This document shows positions 23,826 to 33,430 of a DNA stretch of 38,565 nt, one piece after another. The notes beneath the pieces were generated by a model. That model had not been told where the DNA came from. It did no database searches and saw nothing but the letters and a program-made list of their open reading frames with translations. The first letter of the stretch is position 1. The number at the start of each line of letters is the position of its first letter. The stretch comes from an uncultured Hyphomicrobiales bacterium (GTDB lineage: Bacteria > Pseudomonadota > Alphaproteobacteria > Rhizobiales > Xanthobacteraceae), in the NCBI GenBank assembly GCA_903878085.1, contig CAIRGJ010000014.1, forward strand, positions 1 to 38,565, written 5' to 3'. Both the position numbers and the translations under genes were made by a program.

Positions 23826-23856
23826 TGCTGGTCCGGTTGTCTCTCGGAAAATTGAA

Positions 23857-23884
23857 CCGGCGGGCAGGCTCACCCGCCCGCCGG
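23857..23884 (-). promoter_or_regulatory. GC-rich stem-loop between binding-protein and permease genes
   Basis: CCGGCGGGC (23857-23865) pairs perfectly with GCCCGCCGG (23876-23884) around a 10-base loop. It starts 8 bases after the binding-protein stop, with no T-tract. Such intercistronic hairpins after binding-protein genes commonly protect the upstream mRNA and lower permease expression; this is inferred from position and stem strength. Confidence 0.6.
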
Positions 23885-23892
23885 GTTATCTT

Positions 23893-25206
23893 TTAGCGAT
23901 AGATGCGCTTCAACTGCCGCTCGGCGATCGCGATCGCGCCCTTGGTGTCTTCGCGGCCGGTGCAGACATTGGCGAACATGTCGAGCACCACGAAGTCGGC
24001 GATGGCTGTCGCCGCCTTCTCGCCGACCGAGCCGAGGCCGCCCGCGGTGAGCGAACGCTTGGCGACGTCGCGGTACGGGGTTGTCTTCGGATCGGCGGTC
24101 CACACCGGGTTCTTGTCGTACTCGTTGAGGCAGTGCGTGAGGTAGCCCTTGGCCGACTGGATCCACGGATTGAAGTTGTCGGCCGCCAGCATGAAGGCGA
24201 TCAGCGCCTTACAGGCTTGCGGATACTTGGTGTAGGTCATCGCCAGGATCGGATACATCAGGTGCAGCTCGGTCGGCTTGCCGACGGGACCGATCGGGAA
24301 GTAGGCATGGTCCATGTCCGCGGCGACATCCTTCGCGCTGTTCTGCGCCGCGACGTAGATCGAGATGCCGTTATTGGTCCAGTGGATTTCCTTGGCGAGG
24401 AAGGCCTTGTTGTTGGAAGCGTCGTTCCACGAAGCGGTACCCGGGATCATCGACCCGTAAAGGTTCTTGGCGAAGTCCAGCGCCTTCACCGTTTCCGGCG
24501 AGTTGATGATGACCTTGTCGCTGGCATCGACGGCCTGGCCGCCCTGCGCCCACAGGCACCAGTGCACCCAGGTGTTGCCGTCGCCCGAGGCATGGCCGAG
24601 CGCGAAGCCGCCAGGCGTGCCCTGCGCCTTCATCGCCTTGGCATATTCGAGGAACTCGTCGGTCTTGGTCGGGAATTTCGTCCAGCCGGCCTTCTTCGAA
24701 CTTTCGAGGCGATAGTTGATGAGCGCGCCCGAATAGCAGATCGGAATTGCGATCCACTTGTTGCCGCTCTTGCCGTACTTGACCGCGCTGTCGACCCAGC
24801 CGCCGTGCGTCTTGCCGAGGTAGTCGGCGACGTCGCTGACGTCCATGCACTTCTGCGGGAACAGATGCGGCAGCGAGTACAGGCCCCAGAACAGGTCCGG
24901 TCCAGTGCCGGTATTGGCGGCGACCGAGGCTTTCGGCTGCACGTCTTCGTAAGACTCGCGCGAGATATCGACAGGCACGCCGGTGGCCGCGGTGAAAGCC
25001 GCGATCAGCTTGACGAAGGCATCGTCTTCCGCCTGCACGAAATATTTCCAGCGCAGCATCGAAAGCTTGGCGCCCTTCTCCGGCTTCCATGGCGCATTCT
25101 GCGCCCAAGCTTTGGCCCAATCGAGCAGGGCCGGACCGGTCAGCGCGCCTGCGGCGCCGAGCGCGGTGCCGCCCTTGACGAGAGCGCGACGAGTAAAGTC
25201 AGTCAT
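23893..25206 (-). CDS. Sugar ABC transporter substrate-binding protein, Tat-exported
   Basis: A 437-residue family-1 extracellular binding protein. The leader is twin-arginine (MTDFTRRALVKGG, Arg6-Arg7) with a hydrophobic stretch ending near AWAQN (about residue 36). The mature part has the family-1 features AAFTAATGVPVDI and GTGPDLFWG, and later SPETVKALDF and WTNNGISIYVAAQ. It would deliver a sugar, polyol or sugar acid to the two permeases. The ATPase gene precedes it by 22 bases. The ligand is not identifiable, but the adjacent IlvD/Edd dehydratase and two SDRs point to a monosaccharide or aldonic acid. Confidence 0.9.
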   Translation of the reverse strand: MTDFTRRALVKGGTALGAAGALTGPALLDWAKAWAQNAPWKPEKGAKLSMLRWKYFVQAEDDAFVKLIAAFTAATGVPVDISRESYEDVQPKASVAANTGTGPDLFWGLYSLPHLFPQKCMDVSDVADYLGKTHGGWVDSAVKYGKSGNKWIAIPICYSGALINYRLESSKKAGWTKFPTKTDEFLEYAKAMKAQGTPGGFALGHASGDGNTWVHWCLWAQGGQAVDASDKVIINSPETVKALDFAKNLYGSMIPGTASWNDASNNKAFLAKEIHWTNNGISIYVAAQNSAKDVAADMDHAYFPIGPVGKPTELHLMYPILAMTYTKYPQACKALIAFMLAADNFNPWIQSAKGYLTHCLNEYDKNPVWTADPKTTPYRDVAKRSLTAGGLGSVGEKAATAIADFVVLDMFANVCTGREDTKGAIAIAERQLKRIYR

Positions 25207-25228
25207 GGTCGTTCCTCCGTTGGTTTTG

Positions 25229-26296
25229 TTATGCAGTCAGACGTTTCCCCGTCGCCTCATCGAACAGATGGACGACACTTTGGTCAGGTTTCAGCCGGAT
25301 CTTGTCGCCCGGATTGAACTTGTGACGTTCGCGGAACACCGCGACGACCTCATCGCCGCCGAGCTTGGCGAAGACTTGGGTTTCCGAGCCGGTCGGCTCG
25401 ACCACGACGATTTCGGCTTCGGCGCCGTCATCCGCGATGGTGAAGTGTTCCGGCCGGATGCCGTAGACGGCGGGCCGGCCATTTGAATTTTCCGGCGCCG
25501 AGCCGAGCGGCAGCTTCACGCCATTCGGGCCTTCGAACGAGGCAACGCCGTTGACCACGATCTTGCCCTTGATCAAATTCATCGCCGGCGAGCCGATGAA
25601 ACCGGCGACGAATTGGTTGGCCGGCTTGTCGTACAGTTCGAGCGGCGAGCCGATCTGCTCGACGATGCCGTCATGCATCACCACGATTTTGTCGGCCATG
25701 GTCATGGCTTCGATCTGATCGTGCGTGACGTAGACCGTCGTGGTCTTCAGCCGCTGATGCAGTTCCTTGATCTCGGTGCGCATCTGCACGCGCAGCTTGG
25801 CGTCGAGGTTCGACAACGGCTCGTCGAACAAAAACACCTGCGGGTCGCGCACGATGGCCCGGCCCATGGCGACGCGCTGACGCTGCCCGCCGGACAATTG
25901 CCGGGGATAGCGTTCGAGATAGGGCCCAAGGCCAAGGATGGCCGCCGCGCGGTTGACGCGGGTGTCGATTTCGTTTTTTGGCGCGCCGCGCAGCTTCATG
26001 GAAAATGCCATGTTCGCGGCGACGGTCATATGCGGGTACAGCGCATAGTTCTGAAAAACCATGGCCACGTCGCGTTCTTTGGGGGGCAGGTTATTGACGA
26101 CACGGCCGCCGATCGTGATTTCGCCGCCGGTGATATTTTCCAGCCCGGCGATCATGCGCAACAGCGTGGATTTGCCGCAGCCGGACGGGCCGACCAGAAC
26201 GACGAATTCGCCGTCCGCAATGTCGACATCGACGCCGTGAATGACAGGCGTCAGGCCAAAAGCCTTGCGCACGTCGTGAATACCGACGGTCGCCAT
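25229..26296 (-). CDS. ugpC: Sugar ABC transporter ATP-binding protein (UgpC/MalK type)
   Basis: A 355-residue ATPase. Walker A GPSGCGKST (36-44), Q-loop Gln82 (FQNYALYPHM), signature LSGGQ (134-138), Walker B FLFDEP (155-160) and switch His192 (VTHDQIEAMTMAD) are all intact. The C-terminal TOBE/regulatory domain (about 240-355) is typical of UgpC/MalK and contains GIRPEHF. It powers the permeases encoded downstream. 181 bases separate it from the SDR upstream, enough for its own promoter. Confidence 0.93.
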   Translation of the reverse strand: MATVGIHDVRKAFGLTPVIHGVDVDIADGEFVVLVGPSGCGKSTLLRMIAGLENITGGEITIGGRVVNNLPPKERDVAMVFQNYALYPHMTVAANMAFSMKLRGAPKNEIDTRVNRAAAILGLGPYLERYPRQLSGGQRQRVAMGRAIVRDPQVFLFDEPLSNLDAKLRVQMRTEIKELHQRLKTTTVYVTHDQIEAMTMADKIVVMHDGIVEQIGSPLELYDKPANQFVAGFIGSPAMNLIKGKIVVNGVASFEGPNGVKLPLGSAPENSNGRPAVYGIRPEHFTIADDGAEAEIVVVEPTGSETQVFAKLGGDEVVAVFRERHKFNPGDKIRLKPDQSVVHLFDEATGKRLTA

Positions 26297-26448
26297 GTAG
26301 TCCTCCCTGGCGGCGCATTGGCCGCTTATTATTCAGGTCCGGCGCCCACTTTTGCGGGTCGCGAGTTCCCGGACCGTCTACAACTCCAGCTACTCTAGCA
26401 GGGCCGCGTGGTTTAGCGACCGTCTTTTCGTAGGGTCGAAACGGCCCA

Positions 26449-26474
26449 CCGGCGGCCGCCCACCGCGCCGCCGG
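26449..26474 (-). terminator. GC hairpin after the SDR gene
   Basis: CCGGCGGC (26449-26456) pairs with GCCGCCGG (26467-26474) around a 10-base loop, 3 bases past the SDR stop. Only a short TTT follows on the minus strand, so it may be a weak terminator or an mRNA-stabilising hairpin in the 181-base spacer before ugpC. The rest of the spacer shows nothing recognisable. Confidence 0.35.
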
Positions 26475-26477
26475 GCG

Positions 26478-27236
26478 TCACAGCGCCATGCCGCCATCGA
26501 CCAGATGGGTATGGCCCGTAATGTAACTCGACTCGTCGGAAGCCAGGAACAGCGCCAGCGCGGCGACTTCCGCGGTGGTGCCGAGCCGGCCGATCGGCTG
26601 GCGGCCGATGAAATCGTCGCGCACCGCCTTGAGCGATTTGCCGGTGCTTTTGGCGACCGCCTCGATGCGGCCGTCGAGCGACGGCGATTGGATGGTGCCG
26701 GGGCAGATCGCGTTGCAACGGAGGCCTTGGCGGATGAAGTCCGCCGCGACTGCCTTGGTGAGCCCGATGACCGCCGCCTTGGTGGCGCCATAGGCGTAGC
26801 GGTTTGGCACGCCGCGGATCGACGACACCGCCGAGGATATGTTCACGATCGAACCGCCACCGTTTTTCAGCATCGCCGGAATGAAGGCGCGCAGCATGCG
26901 GTGCATCGACTTCACATTAAGGTCGAAGGAAAAATCCCAATCCTGTTCCGAGCATTCGAGCACGCTGCCCTGGTGCACATAGCCGGCGCAGTTGAACAGG
27001 AGATCGGGGGCGCCGAATTTTTTGATCACGTCTTTTGCCAGCGCATCGACTTTGGCGGTGTCGCGGACATCGAGCGGAAATGCCGTCGCCTTTTTCAGGC
27101 TTTTCAGTTTTCCGGCATCGAGATCGGTGGCGATCACCTTGGCGCCTTCGGCTATACAAGTTTCCGCAATGGCGCGGCCGATGCCTTGGCCCGCCGCCGT
27201 CACCAACGCGAGCTTGCCCTTCAATCGTCCGGCCAC
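26478..27236 (-). CDS. SDR family oxidoreductase, canonical; candidate 2-keto-3-deoxy-sugar-acid dehydrogenase
   Basis: A 252-residue short-chain dehydrogenase. It has a cofactor motif TAAGQGIG (13-20), catalytic Asn107, Ser135 (NISSAV), Tyr149 and Lys153 (YGATK). It resembles the BDH2/2-keto-3-deoxy-L-fuconate dehydrogenase group, which oxidises the product of an aldonate dehydratase with NAD. The IlvD/Edd dehydratase gene directly upstream (21 bases) supports a two-step sugar-acid route: dehydration, then oxidation to a diketo acid. Substrate identity (fuconate, rhamnonate, arabonate) is inference. Confidence 0.9.
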   Translation of the reverse strand: MAGRLKGKLALVTAAGQGIGRAIAETCIAEGAKVIATDLDAGKLKSLKKATAFPLDVRDTAKVDALAKDVIKKFGAPDLLFNCAGYVHQGSVLECSEQDWDFSFDLNVKSMHRMLRAFIPAMLKNGGGSIVNISSAVSSIRGVPNRYAYGATKAAVIGLTKAVAADFIRQGLRCNAICPGTIQSPSLDGRIEAVAKSTGKSLKAVRDDFIGRQPIGRLGTTAEVAALALFLASDESSYITGHTHLVDGGMAL

Positions 27237-27257
27237 TGCAGCACCTCTTTCGATGTT

Positions 27258-29075
27258 CTAGTGATTATCGCGGGGCACGCATTTCTGCGCGATGCGTTGA
27301 TATTTTACCGCGGGCTTGAGCACCATGCCGTCGGCGAGTTGATCGACCATGGCGCGCTGGATTTCCTGCCAAGGCGTCTGGCTCTCGGCGTAAGCGAAGC
27401 CGCCGCTTTTCTGCAGCGCAGCGTGCCGGCGCGCCAACTCGGTTTTGGAGATCAGAATGTCGGCGCTTCCTTTGTTCAAGTCGATCCGCACGCGGTCGCC
27501 GGTTTTCAGGATCGCGAGTCCGCCATTGGCGGCGGCTTCCGGCGACGCATTGAGGATCGATGGCGAACCGGAGGTGCCGGACTGGCGTCCGTCGCCGATG
27601 CAAGGCAGCGCCGTGATACCTTTTTTGATCAGCGCCGCCGGCGGCTGCATATTCACGACTTCCGCCGAGCCCGGATAGCCGATCGGCCCGACGCCGCGGA
27701 TGAACAGCACTGTGTCGGCGTCGATCTTCAGCGACGGATCTTCGATGCGGTGGTGATAATCCTCTGGGCCTTCGAACACCATGGCGTGGCCTTCGAAGGC
27801 ATTCGGGTCTTTCGGGTTGGACAGATAGCGCGTGCGGAATTCCTCGGAGATCACGCTGGTCTTCATGATGGCGCTATCGAACAGGTTACCTGTCAGTACC
27901 TTGAAGCCGGCCTGTTTCTTCATCGGCTTGGCATAGGGCTTGATGACGTCGGCATCCTGCACCTGGGCTTTGCGGACGTTGTCGCCCATGGTCTTGCCGT
28001 TGACCGTGAGCGCGTCGGCATGGCCTTTGCCCGCCTTGAGCAGTTGCCGCATCACCGCCGGCAGGCCGCCGGCGCGGTAATATTCTTCGCCGAGATATTT
28101 GCCCGCCGGCTGCATGTTGACCAACAACGGCACGTCGTAACCGACCTTTTCCCAATCCTCGATTGTCAGCTTGACGCCGACGTGGCGGGCAATGGCGTTG
28201 ATATGGATCGGCGCATTGGTCGAGCCGCCAATGGCCGAATTGGCGACGATGGCGTTCTCGAAGGCCTTGCGGGTGAGGATGTCGGTCGGCTTGAGGTCTT
28301 CGTGCACCAATGCGACCGCGCGCATGCCGGTCTCGTAAGCAATCTGCCCGCGCTCGCGGTAGGGTGCGGGAATCGCCGCGCACCCCGGCAGCGACATGCC
28401 GAGCGCTTCGGCCAGCGCGTTCATGGTCGATGCCGTGCCCATGGTGTTGCAGTGGCCGACCGATGGCGCCGACGACGTCACGATGTCGAGAAATTCCTTG
28501 TAGCTGATCTTGCCGGCGGCGTGATCCTCGCGCGCCTGCCAGACCACGGTGCCCGAGCCGGCGCGTTCGCCCTTCCACCAGCCGTTCAGCATCGGCCCGC
28601 CGGACAGCACAATGGCCGGAATGTTGACGCTTGCCGCCGCCATCAGGCAGGCCGGCGTGGTCTTGTCGCAGCCGGTGGTCAGTACGACGCCGTCGAGCGG
28701 ATAGCCGTACAGAATTTCGACCAGACCGAGATAAGCGAGATTGCGATCGAGCGCGGCGGTCGGCCGTTTGCCGGTTTCCTGGATCGGATGCACCGGGAAT
28801 TCGAAGGCAATGCCGCCGGCCGCCGTGATGCCGGCGCGCACCCGTGCGGCAAGTTCGATGTGGTGACGATTGCAGGGCGACAGGTCCGAGCCGGTTTGCG
28901 CGATGCCGATGATCGGCTTGCCGGAAGTCAGCTCTTTCAGGGTCAGACCGTAATTCAGATAACGCTCGAGATAGAGCGCGGTCATGCCGGGGTTCTGCGG
29001 ATTGTCGAACCAAAGCTGCGAGCGCAATTCACGCCCGCGCGGCTTCAACGACTTCGACACGACTTTCTTGGCCAT
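27258..29075 (-). CDS. IlvD/Edd family dehydratase, probable aldonate dehydratase
   Basis: A 605-residue iron-sulfur dehydratase. Cluster cysteines are Cys68 (LSPCNRHH), Cys136 ([11 protein letters not shown]) and Cys209 (VGHCNTMG); the active-site serine region is SGTSGSPS. This pattern matches sugar-acid dehydratases such as L-arabinonate or D-xylonate dehydratase more closely than amino-acid-pathway IlvD. The ATG at 29075 (MAKKVVSK) is chosen because GGGGAG lies about 6 bases upstream; a frame to 29111 is open but lacks a ribosome site. It removes water from an aldonic acid to give a 2-keto-3-deoxy acid. It is flanked by two SDR genes. Confidence 0.9.
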   Translation of the reverse strand: MAKKVVSKSLKPRGRELRSQLWFDNPQNPGMTALYLERYLNYGLTLKELTSGKPIIGIAQTGSDLSPCNRHHIELAARVRAGITAAGGIAFEFPVHPIQETGKRPTAALDRNLAYLGLVEILYGYPLDGVVLTTGCDKTTPACLMAAASVNIPAIVLSGGPMLNGWWKGERAGSGTVVWQAREDHAAGKISYKEFLDIVTSSAPSVGHCNTMGTASTMNALAEALGMSLPGCAAIPAPYRERGQIAYETGMRAVALVHEDLKPTDILTRKAFENAIVANSAIGGSTNAPIHINAIARHVGVKLTIEDWEKVGYDVPLLVNMQPAGKYLGEEYYRAGGLPAVMRQLLKAGKGHADALTVNGKTMGDNVRKAQVQDADVIKPYAKPMKKQAGFKVLTGNLFDSAIMKTSVISEEFRTRYLSNPKDPNAFEGHAMVFEGPEDYHHRIEDPSLKIDADTVLFIRGVGPIGYPGSAEVVNMQPPAALIKKGITALPCIGDGRQSGTSGSPSILNASPEAAANGGLAILKTGDRVRIDLNKGSADILISKTELARRHAALQKSGGFAYAESQTPWQEIQRAMVDQLADGMVLKPAVKYQRIAQKCVPRDNH

Positions 29076-29147
29076 TCCGATCTCCCCGTGCGCCTTTTCT
29101 CTTTTGCCCAAGGATGCGCCGAATGGCGCGCCGGGCGCAAGGGAGGT

Positions 29148-29903
29148 TCAATAGGTCGCGCGGCCGCCGGAAATGTCGAAGGCCGAGCCGGTGGTAAAGG
29201 AGCAATCGGCGGAGGCGCAAAACGCCACCAGCGCCGCGATCTCTTCAACGTCGACGAAACGGGCGCGCGGGATTTTCGACAGCATGTAGTCGATATGCGA
29301 TTGCGTCATCTGCGCGAACATCGCCGTCTTGGCCGCCGCCGGCGTGATGCAATTGACGCCGATGTCGTAACTCGCCAGCTCCTTGCCAAGAGATTTAGTC
29401 AGCGCGATCACGCCGGCCTTGGAGGCCGAATAGGCCGGGGCATTCGGATTGCCTTCCTTGCCGGCTACCGAGGCGATATTGACGATGCGGCCGTAATTCT
29501 GCGCGATCATCGACGGCACGATGGCCTTGCAGCACAGAAAAGGGCCGTCGAGATTGATGCGCATGACGCTCTGCCACGCGTCGATCGGATATTCCCAGGT
29601 GGTCACGTTCGGGCCGGTAATGCCGGCATTGTTGACCAGGATATCGATGCGGCCGAGTTCTTTCAGTGTAGCGTCGCGGGCCTTTTCGATGTCGGCGTAT
29701 TGCGTCACATCCACCGTGATCGGAATGACGCGGCCGCGGCTCTTGAGTTCGGCGGCGGTCTCAAGCGCCAGCTTTTCATCGCGGTCCCAGATCGCGACTG
29801 AAGCGCCCGAGTCCAGAAACCGTTCGACAATCGCGCGGCCAATGCCCTGGGCGCCGCCCGTGACCACTGCGTTCCTGCCTTTGAGATCGATCTGATTGGC
29901 CAT
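29148..29903 (-). CDS. SDR family oxidoreductase, canonical
   Basis: A 251-residue short-chain dehydrogenase with TGGAQGIG (15-22), Asn117, Ser145 (NIASVAG), Tyr158 and Lys162 (YSASK), all canonical. The start at 29903 (MANQIDLKG) is chosen for GGGGGAAA 5 bases upstream; the longer open frame adds 13 unlikely residues. It ends 72 bases before the dehydratase start and could oxidise the sugar to a lactone or act later in the same route. Generic annotation would be FabG-like; the context favours sugar or polyol oxidation. Confidence 0.9.
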   Translation of the reverse strand: MANQIDLKGRNAVVTGGAQGIGRAIVERFLDSGASVAIWDRDEKLALETAAELKSRGRVIPITVDVTQYADIEKARDATLKELGRIDILVNNAGITGPNVTTWEYPIDAWQSVMRINLDGPFLCCKAIVPSMIAQNYGRIVNIASVAGKEGNPNAPAYSASKAGVIALTKSLGKELASYDIGVNCITPAAAKTAMFAQMTQSHIDYMLSKIPRARFVDVEEIAALVAFCASADCSFTTGSAFDISGGRATY

Positions 29904-29952
29904 GTGGTTTCCCCCGCTATCGTTTGGGGCATTAGACCACAACTGCGATTAT

Positions 29953-32493
29953 TCACAGCCACAGAATTTTCTTGCGATAGGCGAGGTCGGTCAGCAGCGG
30001 CGTCGCCGGTCCCTGGTGGAACACCGCGCCACGCTCCAGCGCGAAGACGCGGTCGGCCAGCGCCAGCACCAGATCGAGATTGTGCTCGACGATCACGATG
30101 GACGTGTGCCGGCGCAATTGATCGAACACCTTGAACAGTTCGAGGATCACCGCCGGCGCCAAGCCCTCGAACGGCTCGTCGAGCAACAGCAGTTTGACGT
30201 TGCCCGACATGGCGCGCGCCACCGCAACCATCTGCTGCTCGCCGCCGGACAGGTAGTCGGCAGCGACATTCATCCGCTCTTTCAGCCGGGGGAAATAGTC
30301 GAGGATCTGTTCCTCGCTCCAGACCACGCCGTTGCTGCCGTCGGTCTTGCGCGCCAGGCGGCCGAGTGACAGATTTTCCCGGACCGTCATGCCGGCGAAC
30401 AGCCCGCGGCCTTGCGGCACATAGCCGATGCCGAGGCGCGCGATATCCGGCGCGGGCATGCCGGCAATATTGCGGCCCTCATATTCAATAGTACCCGATG
30501 CCGGCGGCACCAGCCCGGCCAGCGTCTTGAGCAGCGTCGACTTGCCGGCGCCATTGCGGCCGAGCAGCGCGACGATCTCGCCGTCGCGCACGTCCAGCGT
30601 GGCGTCGTTGAGGATATGGCTCTTGCCGTAGAACGTGTTGACGGCTTCGAAGCGCAACACCTGCGTAGCACCGGCACCGGCGTCCTCGCTCCGCTTGGTC
30701 TCGACCTCGGGAACACCCGTGCCGGTGTAGATTTCCTGCACGCGCCGATCGCTGCGCACTTCGCTGGGCGCGCCGGCCATCAGCACTTCGCCCTGGTTCA
30801 TGACGGTCACGCATTGCGAGAAACCGAGCACACGGTCGATGTCGTGTTCGACGATCAACACCGGAATGTTGGATGCGATATTCTTCACCAGATTAGACAC
30901 GCGCTCACGTTCGGCGGCGGCGAGACCCGCGAGCGGCTCGTCCAGCAGCAGCACCTGCGGCTTGGAGCCGAGCGCGATGCCCAAATCCACCAGCCGCTGG
31001 CCGCCGTAGGACAACTCGCCGCCCTGGATTTGCTCGATGCCTTCCAGCCCGAGGAATTTGATGAGCTCGGCGGTTTCGGCGTGAACCTCCGGGTAGCTAT
31101 CGACATCGCGCCAGATGTTGAAACGCATCTTATGTTGCGCCTGCAGCGATAGGCGCAGGTTTTCGTAGATCGACAATCCGCGAAAGACGTTGGTGATCTG
31201 GAACGAACGGGCAAGGCCCCCGTGGCAGATTTGGTGCGAAGGCAGGCCGTGGATATCGCGGCCGATGAGCCGCACGGTGCCGGTATCCGGCACGTAAAGG
31301 CCCGACACCAGATTGAACAAGGTCGTCTTGCCGGCGCCGTTCGGCCCGATCAAAGCATGAATTTCGCCGGCGTTGACCGTCAGGCTGGCGCCAGCGACCG
31401 CGCGGATGCCGCCGAAGTGCTTCGAAACGTTGTCGACCTCCAGCACCTTGCCCTGCAGCGCCTGCGGCCGCAGGAACGCCGGCAGCGGCAGGCCTTCGTA
31501 GATCTTGCGCTTGCTCATCGCCGCCGCTTCTTCCGGCAGCGGGCGCCAGCGCCGCGTCAGCTTCTCCCAGATGCCAACAAGGCCGCCCGGCGAGTACATG
31601 ACGAAGCCGACGAAGACCAAGCCGAAATACAACAGCCAGTTTGAGGACCAGATCGAAAATATTTCACGAAACAGGATGAAGAACAGCGAGCCGAGCGCCG
31701 GCCCGAGGATGTTGTGCATGCCGCCGATCACGACCATCGCCAGCATCTCGCCGGCGAACGGCACCGAGACTGACTCGGCCGACACCAGGTAAGTCTGGAA
31801 GCCGAGCAATGCGCCGGCCAGCCCCGTCACCACCGCCGAGAGAACGAAGACACCGAGTTTGTATCGCTCGACCGGGTAGCCTTGGAACGTGGCGCGCAAC
31901 TGGTTCTCACGGATTGCCACCAGCACATGGCCGAATGGCGAGCGCACCACGCGCAGCAGCACATAGAGGACAGCAAGGCCGATGAGCGCAACGACGACGT
32001 AGAAGGCGAGCCCGCCGTCGAGCGAGATCGGGCCAATGGAGCCGCGCTTTAATCCACCGAGGCCGTCTTCGCCGCCGGTGACGTCGCTCCAGCGGAAGGC
32101 GACGATGTAGGTCAACGCGGCGAGCGCCAGCGTCAGCAGCGAGAAATAGACGCCGCGCCGGCGCAGAATGAGGGTGCCGACCGCCGTCGATACCACGGCG
32201 ACGATGATCATCGACAGAAGCAGCGGTAGCCACATCTGGCTGGGGAACCAGCGCAACTGGATCAATCCCGCGGCGTAGGCACCGATGCCGAACCAGGTGC
32301 TGTGGCCGAACGACACCAATCCGGTGTAGCCGACGCACATATTCAGCCCCATGGCCGCGATCGCCAGGATCACGACATTGATGGCGGTATTGATCGAAAG
32401 GCCGAGCAGCGGCATCAGGAACGGCAGCGCGATGAGGGCTGCGGCGGCGAGCAGCAAGGGCCGGTATTTCAGATGGCGAGGCGCGATCGTCAT
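29953..32493 (-). CDS. Triple fusion LivM permease, LivG ATPase and LivF ATPase (HAAT-type transporter)
   Basis: One uninterrupted frame of 846 residues. Residues 1-320 are a LivM permease with about eight or more hydrophobic segments (GLNMCVGYTGLVSFGHS; GGMHNILGPALGS). Residues about 348-590 are LivG: Walker A GPNGAGKTT (383-391), signature LSYGGQ (494-499), Walker B LLLDEP (515-520), His550. Residues about 612-846 are LivF: Walker A GRNGAGKST (645-653), signature LSGGE (748-752), LLLDEP (769-774), His804. The start ATG overlaps the livH stop (ATGA). An internal Met326 (base 31518) has a possible ribosome site GGAAG, so a separate LivG-LivF product could also be made. Branched-chain amino acids or small carboxylates are likely substrates. 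Confidence 0.9.
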   Translation of the reverse strand: MTIAPRHLKYRPLLLAAAALIALPFLMPLLGLSINTAINVVILAIAAMGLNMCVGYTGLVSFGHSTWFGIGAYAAGLIQLRWFPSQMWLPLLLSMIIVAVVSTAVGTLILRRRGVYFSLLTLALAALTYIVAFRWSDVTGGEDGLGGLKRGSIGPISLDGGLAFYVVVALIGLAVLYVLLRVVRSPFGHVLVAIRENQLRATFQGYPVERYKLGVFVLSAVVTGLAGALLGFQTYLVSAESVSVPFAGEMLAMVVIGGMHNILGPALGSLFFILFREIFSIWSSNWLLYFGLVFVGFVMYSPGGLVGIWEKLTRRWRPLPEEAAAMSKRKIYEGLPLPAFLRPQALQGKVLEVDNVSKHFGGIRAVAGASLTVNAGEIHALIGPNGAGKTTLFNLVSGLYVPDTGTVRLIGRDIHGLPSHQICHGGLARSFQITNVFRGLSIYENLRLSLQAQHKMRFNIWRDVDSYPEVHAETAELIKFLGLEGIEQIQGGELSYGGQRLVDLGIALGSKPQVLLLDEPLAGLAAAERERVSNLVKNIASNIPVLIVEHDIDRVLGFSQCVTVMNQGEVLMAGAPSEVRSDRRVQEIYTGTGVPEVETKRSEDAGAGATQVLRFEAVNTFYGKSHILNDATLDVRDGEIVALLGRNGAGKSTLLKTLAGLVPPASGTIEYEGRNIAGMPAPDIARLGIGYVPQGRGLFAGMTVRENLSLGRLARKTDGSNGVVWSEEQILDYFPRLKERMNVAADYLSGGEQQMVAVARAMSGNVKLLLLDEPFEGLAPAVILELFKVFDQLRRHTSIVIVEHNLDLVLALADRVFALERGAVFHQGPATPLLTDLAYRKKILWL

Positions 32494-33356
32494 TCGAATT
32501 TCTCGATGCGTTCGCCAAGCAGGCCGCGCGGGCGAAAGAGCAGGACCAGGAACATCAGAATGTAAATCGAGGCTTCGCCTGCTGCCGGAACAAAGTGGAT
32601 GGTGATGCCGCGCACCATGCCGACTAACAACGCGGCGATGATCACGCCCCAGAAGCTGCCAAGGCCGCCGATCACGACGACCACAAAGGCGACGGTGATG
32701 ATTTCGGCGCCCATGGCGGGATGTACGATCGTGATCGGGGCGAAGAGTGCTCCGCCCAGCGCCGCCATGCCGACGCCGAGCATGACGATGGCGGTCATGT
32801 AGGGCTGTAGCTTGATGCCCAACGCCGCGACCATATCCGGCCGCTGGATGCCGGCGCGCACCACGCGCCCGAACGACGTCTTGTGCAGCAGCAGCCAGAT
32901 GCCGAGCAGCACAATGGCCACGATGCCGAGCAGCATTAGCCGGTAGCGCGAGAACAGAAAGTCGCCGATGAACACGGCACCCTTCAGGCTGGGCGGCATC
33001 GTTTGCGAGAGTGGCGAGGCGCCCCAGATGATGCGGATCAGTTGCTCGGCCACCATGGCTAACCCGAAGGTCACCAGCAGGCTCAAAATGGGATCGGCGG
33101 TGTAAAACCGGCGTAGGATGAACCGCTCGAACAGAATGCCGAGCAAGGCGACGGCGATCGGCGACAGCACGACGGCCGCGCCGAAGCCGAGATACTGTGT
33201 GATCTCCACCGCCGCATAGGCGCCGAGCGCATAGAAAGCGCCATGCGCCAGATTCACCACGCCGCCGACGCTGAAGATCAGCGACAGGCCCAGCGCGATG
33301 AGCAGATAGTAGCCTCCGAGCACGAGGCCATTGACTATCTGTTCGAGCAAAAACAT
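32490..33356 (-). CDS. livH: LivH-type permease of a branched-chain-amino-acid-type ABC transporter
   Basis: A 288-residue inner-membrane permease with about eight hydrophobic segments, the partner of LivM. Typical segments are NGLVLGGYYLLIALGLSLIF near the start and VNLAHGAFYALGAYAA. The cytoplasmic contact region is GIQRPDMVAALGI. The stop overlaps the start of the LivM-LivG-LivF fusion, so the two are translationally coupled. The binding-protein gene lies 112 bases upstream, separated by a strong stem-loop. Confidence 0.93.
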   Translation of the reverse strand: MFLLEQIVNGLVLGGYYLLIALGLSLIFSVGGVVNLAHGAFYALGAYAAVEITQYLGFGAAVVLSPIAVALLGILFERFILRRFYTADPILSLLVTFGLAMVAEQLIRIIWGASPLSQTMPPSLKGAVFIGDFLFSRYRLMLLGIVAIVLLGIWLLLHKTSFGRVVRAGIQRPDMVAALGIKLQPYMTAIVMLGVGMAALGGALFAPITIVHPAMGAEIITVAFVVVVIGGLGSFWGVIIAALLVGMVRGITIHFVPAAGEASIYILMFLVLLFRPRGLLGERIEKFE

Positions 33357-33430
33357 GAACGAAGTTCTCAGAGCGAGAGCGCAAATAAATGCAGCGGCGT
33401 CGTCGTGGCGGCCGCCGCTGTGCGGTCATC

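Noticed and set aside
26352-29801. A 1149-codon open frame on the plus strand
   Set aside because: It runs antisense through ugpC's start, two SDRs and the dehydratase, all with clear family motifs. Its translation is Arg/Ala/Asp-rich with no recognisable domain, typical of a GC-rich shadow.
32494-33429. Extension of the LivMGF frame upstream to make a 1158-residue protein
   Set aside because: The extra 312 residues are an out-of-frame reading of livH on the same strand and show no LivM-like features. The ATG overlapping the livH stop is a normal coupled start.
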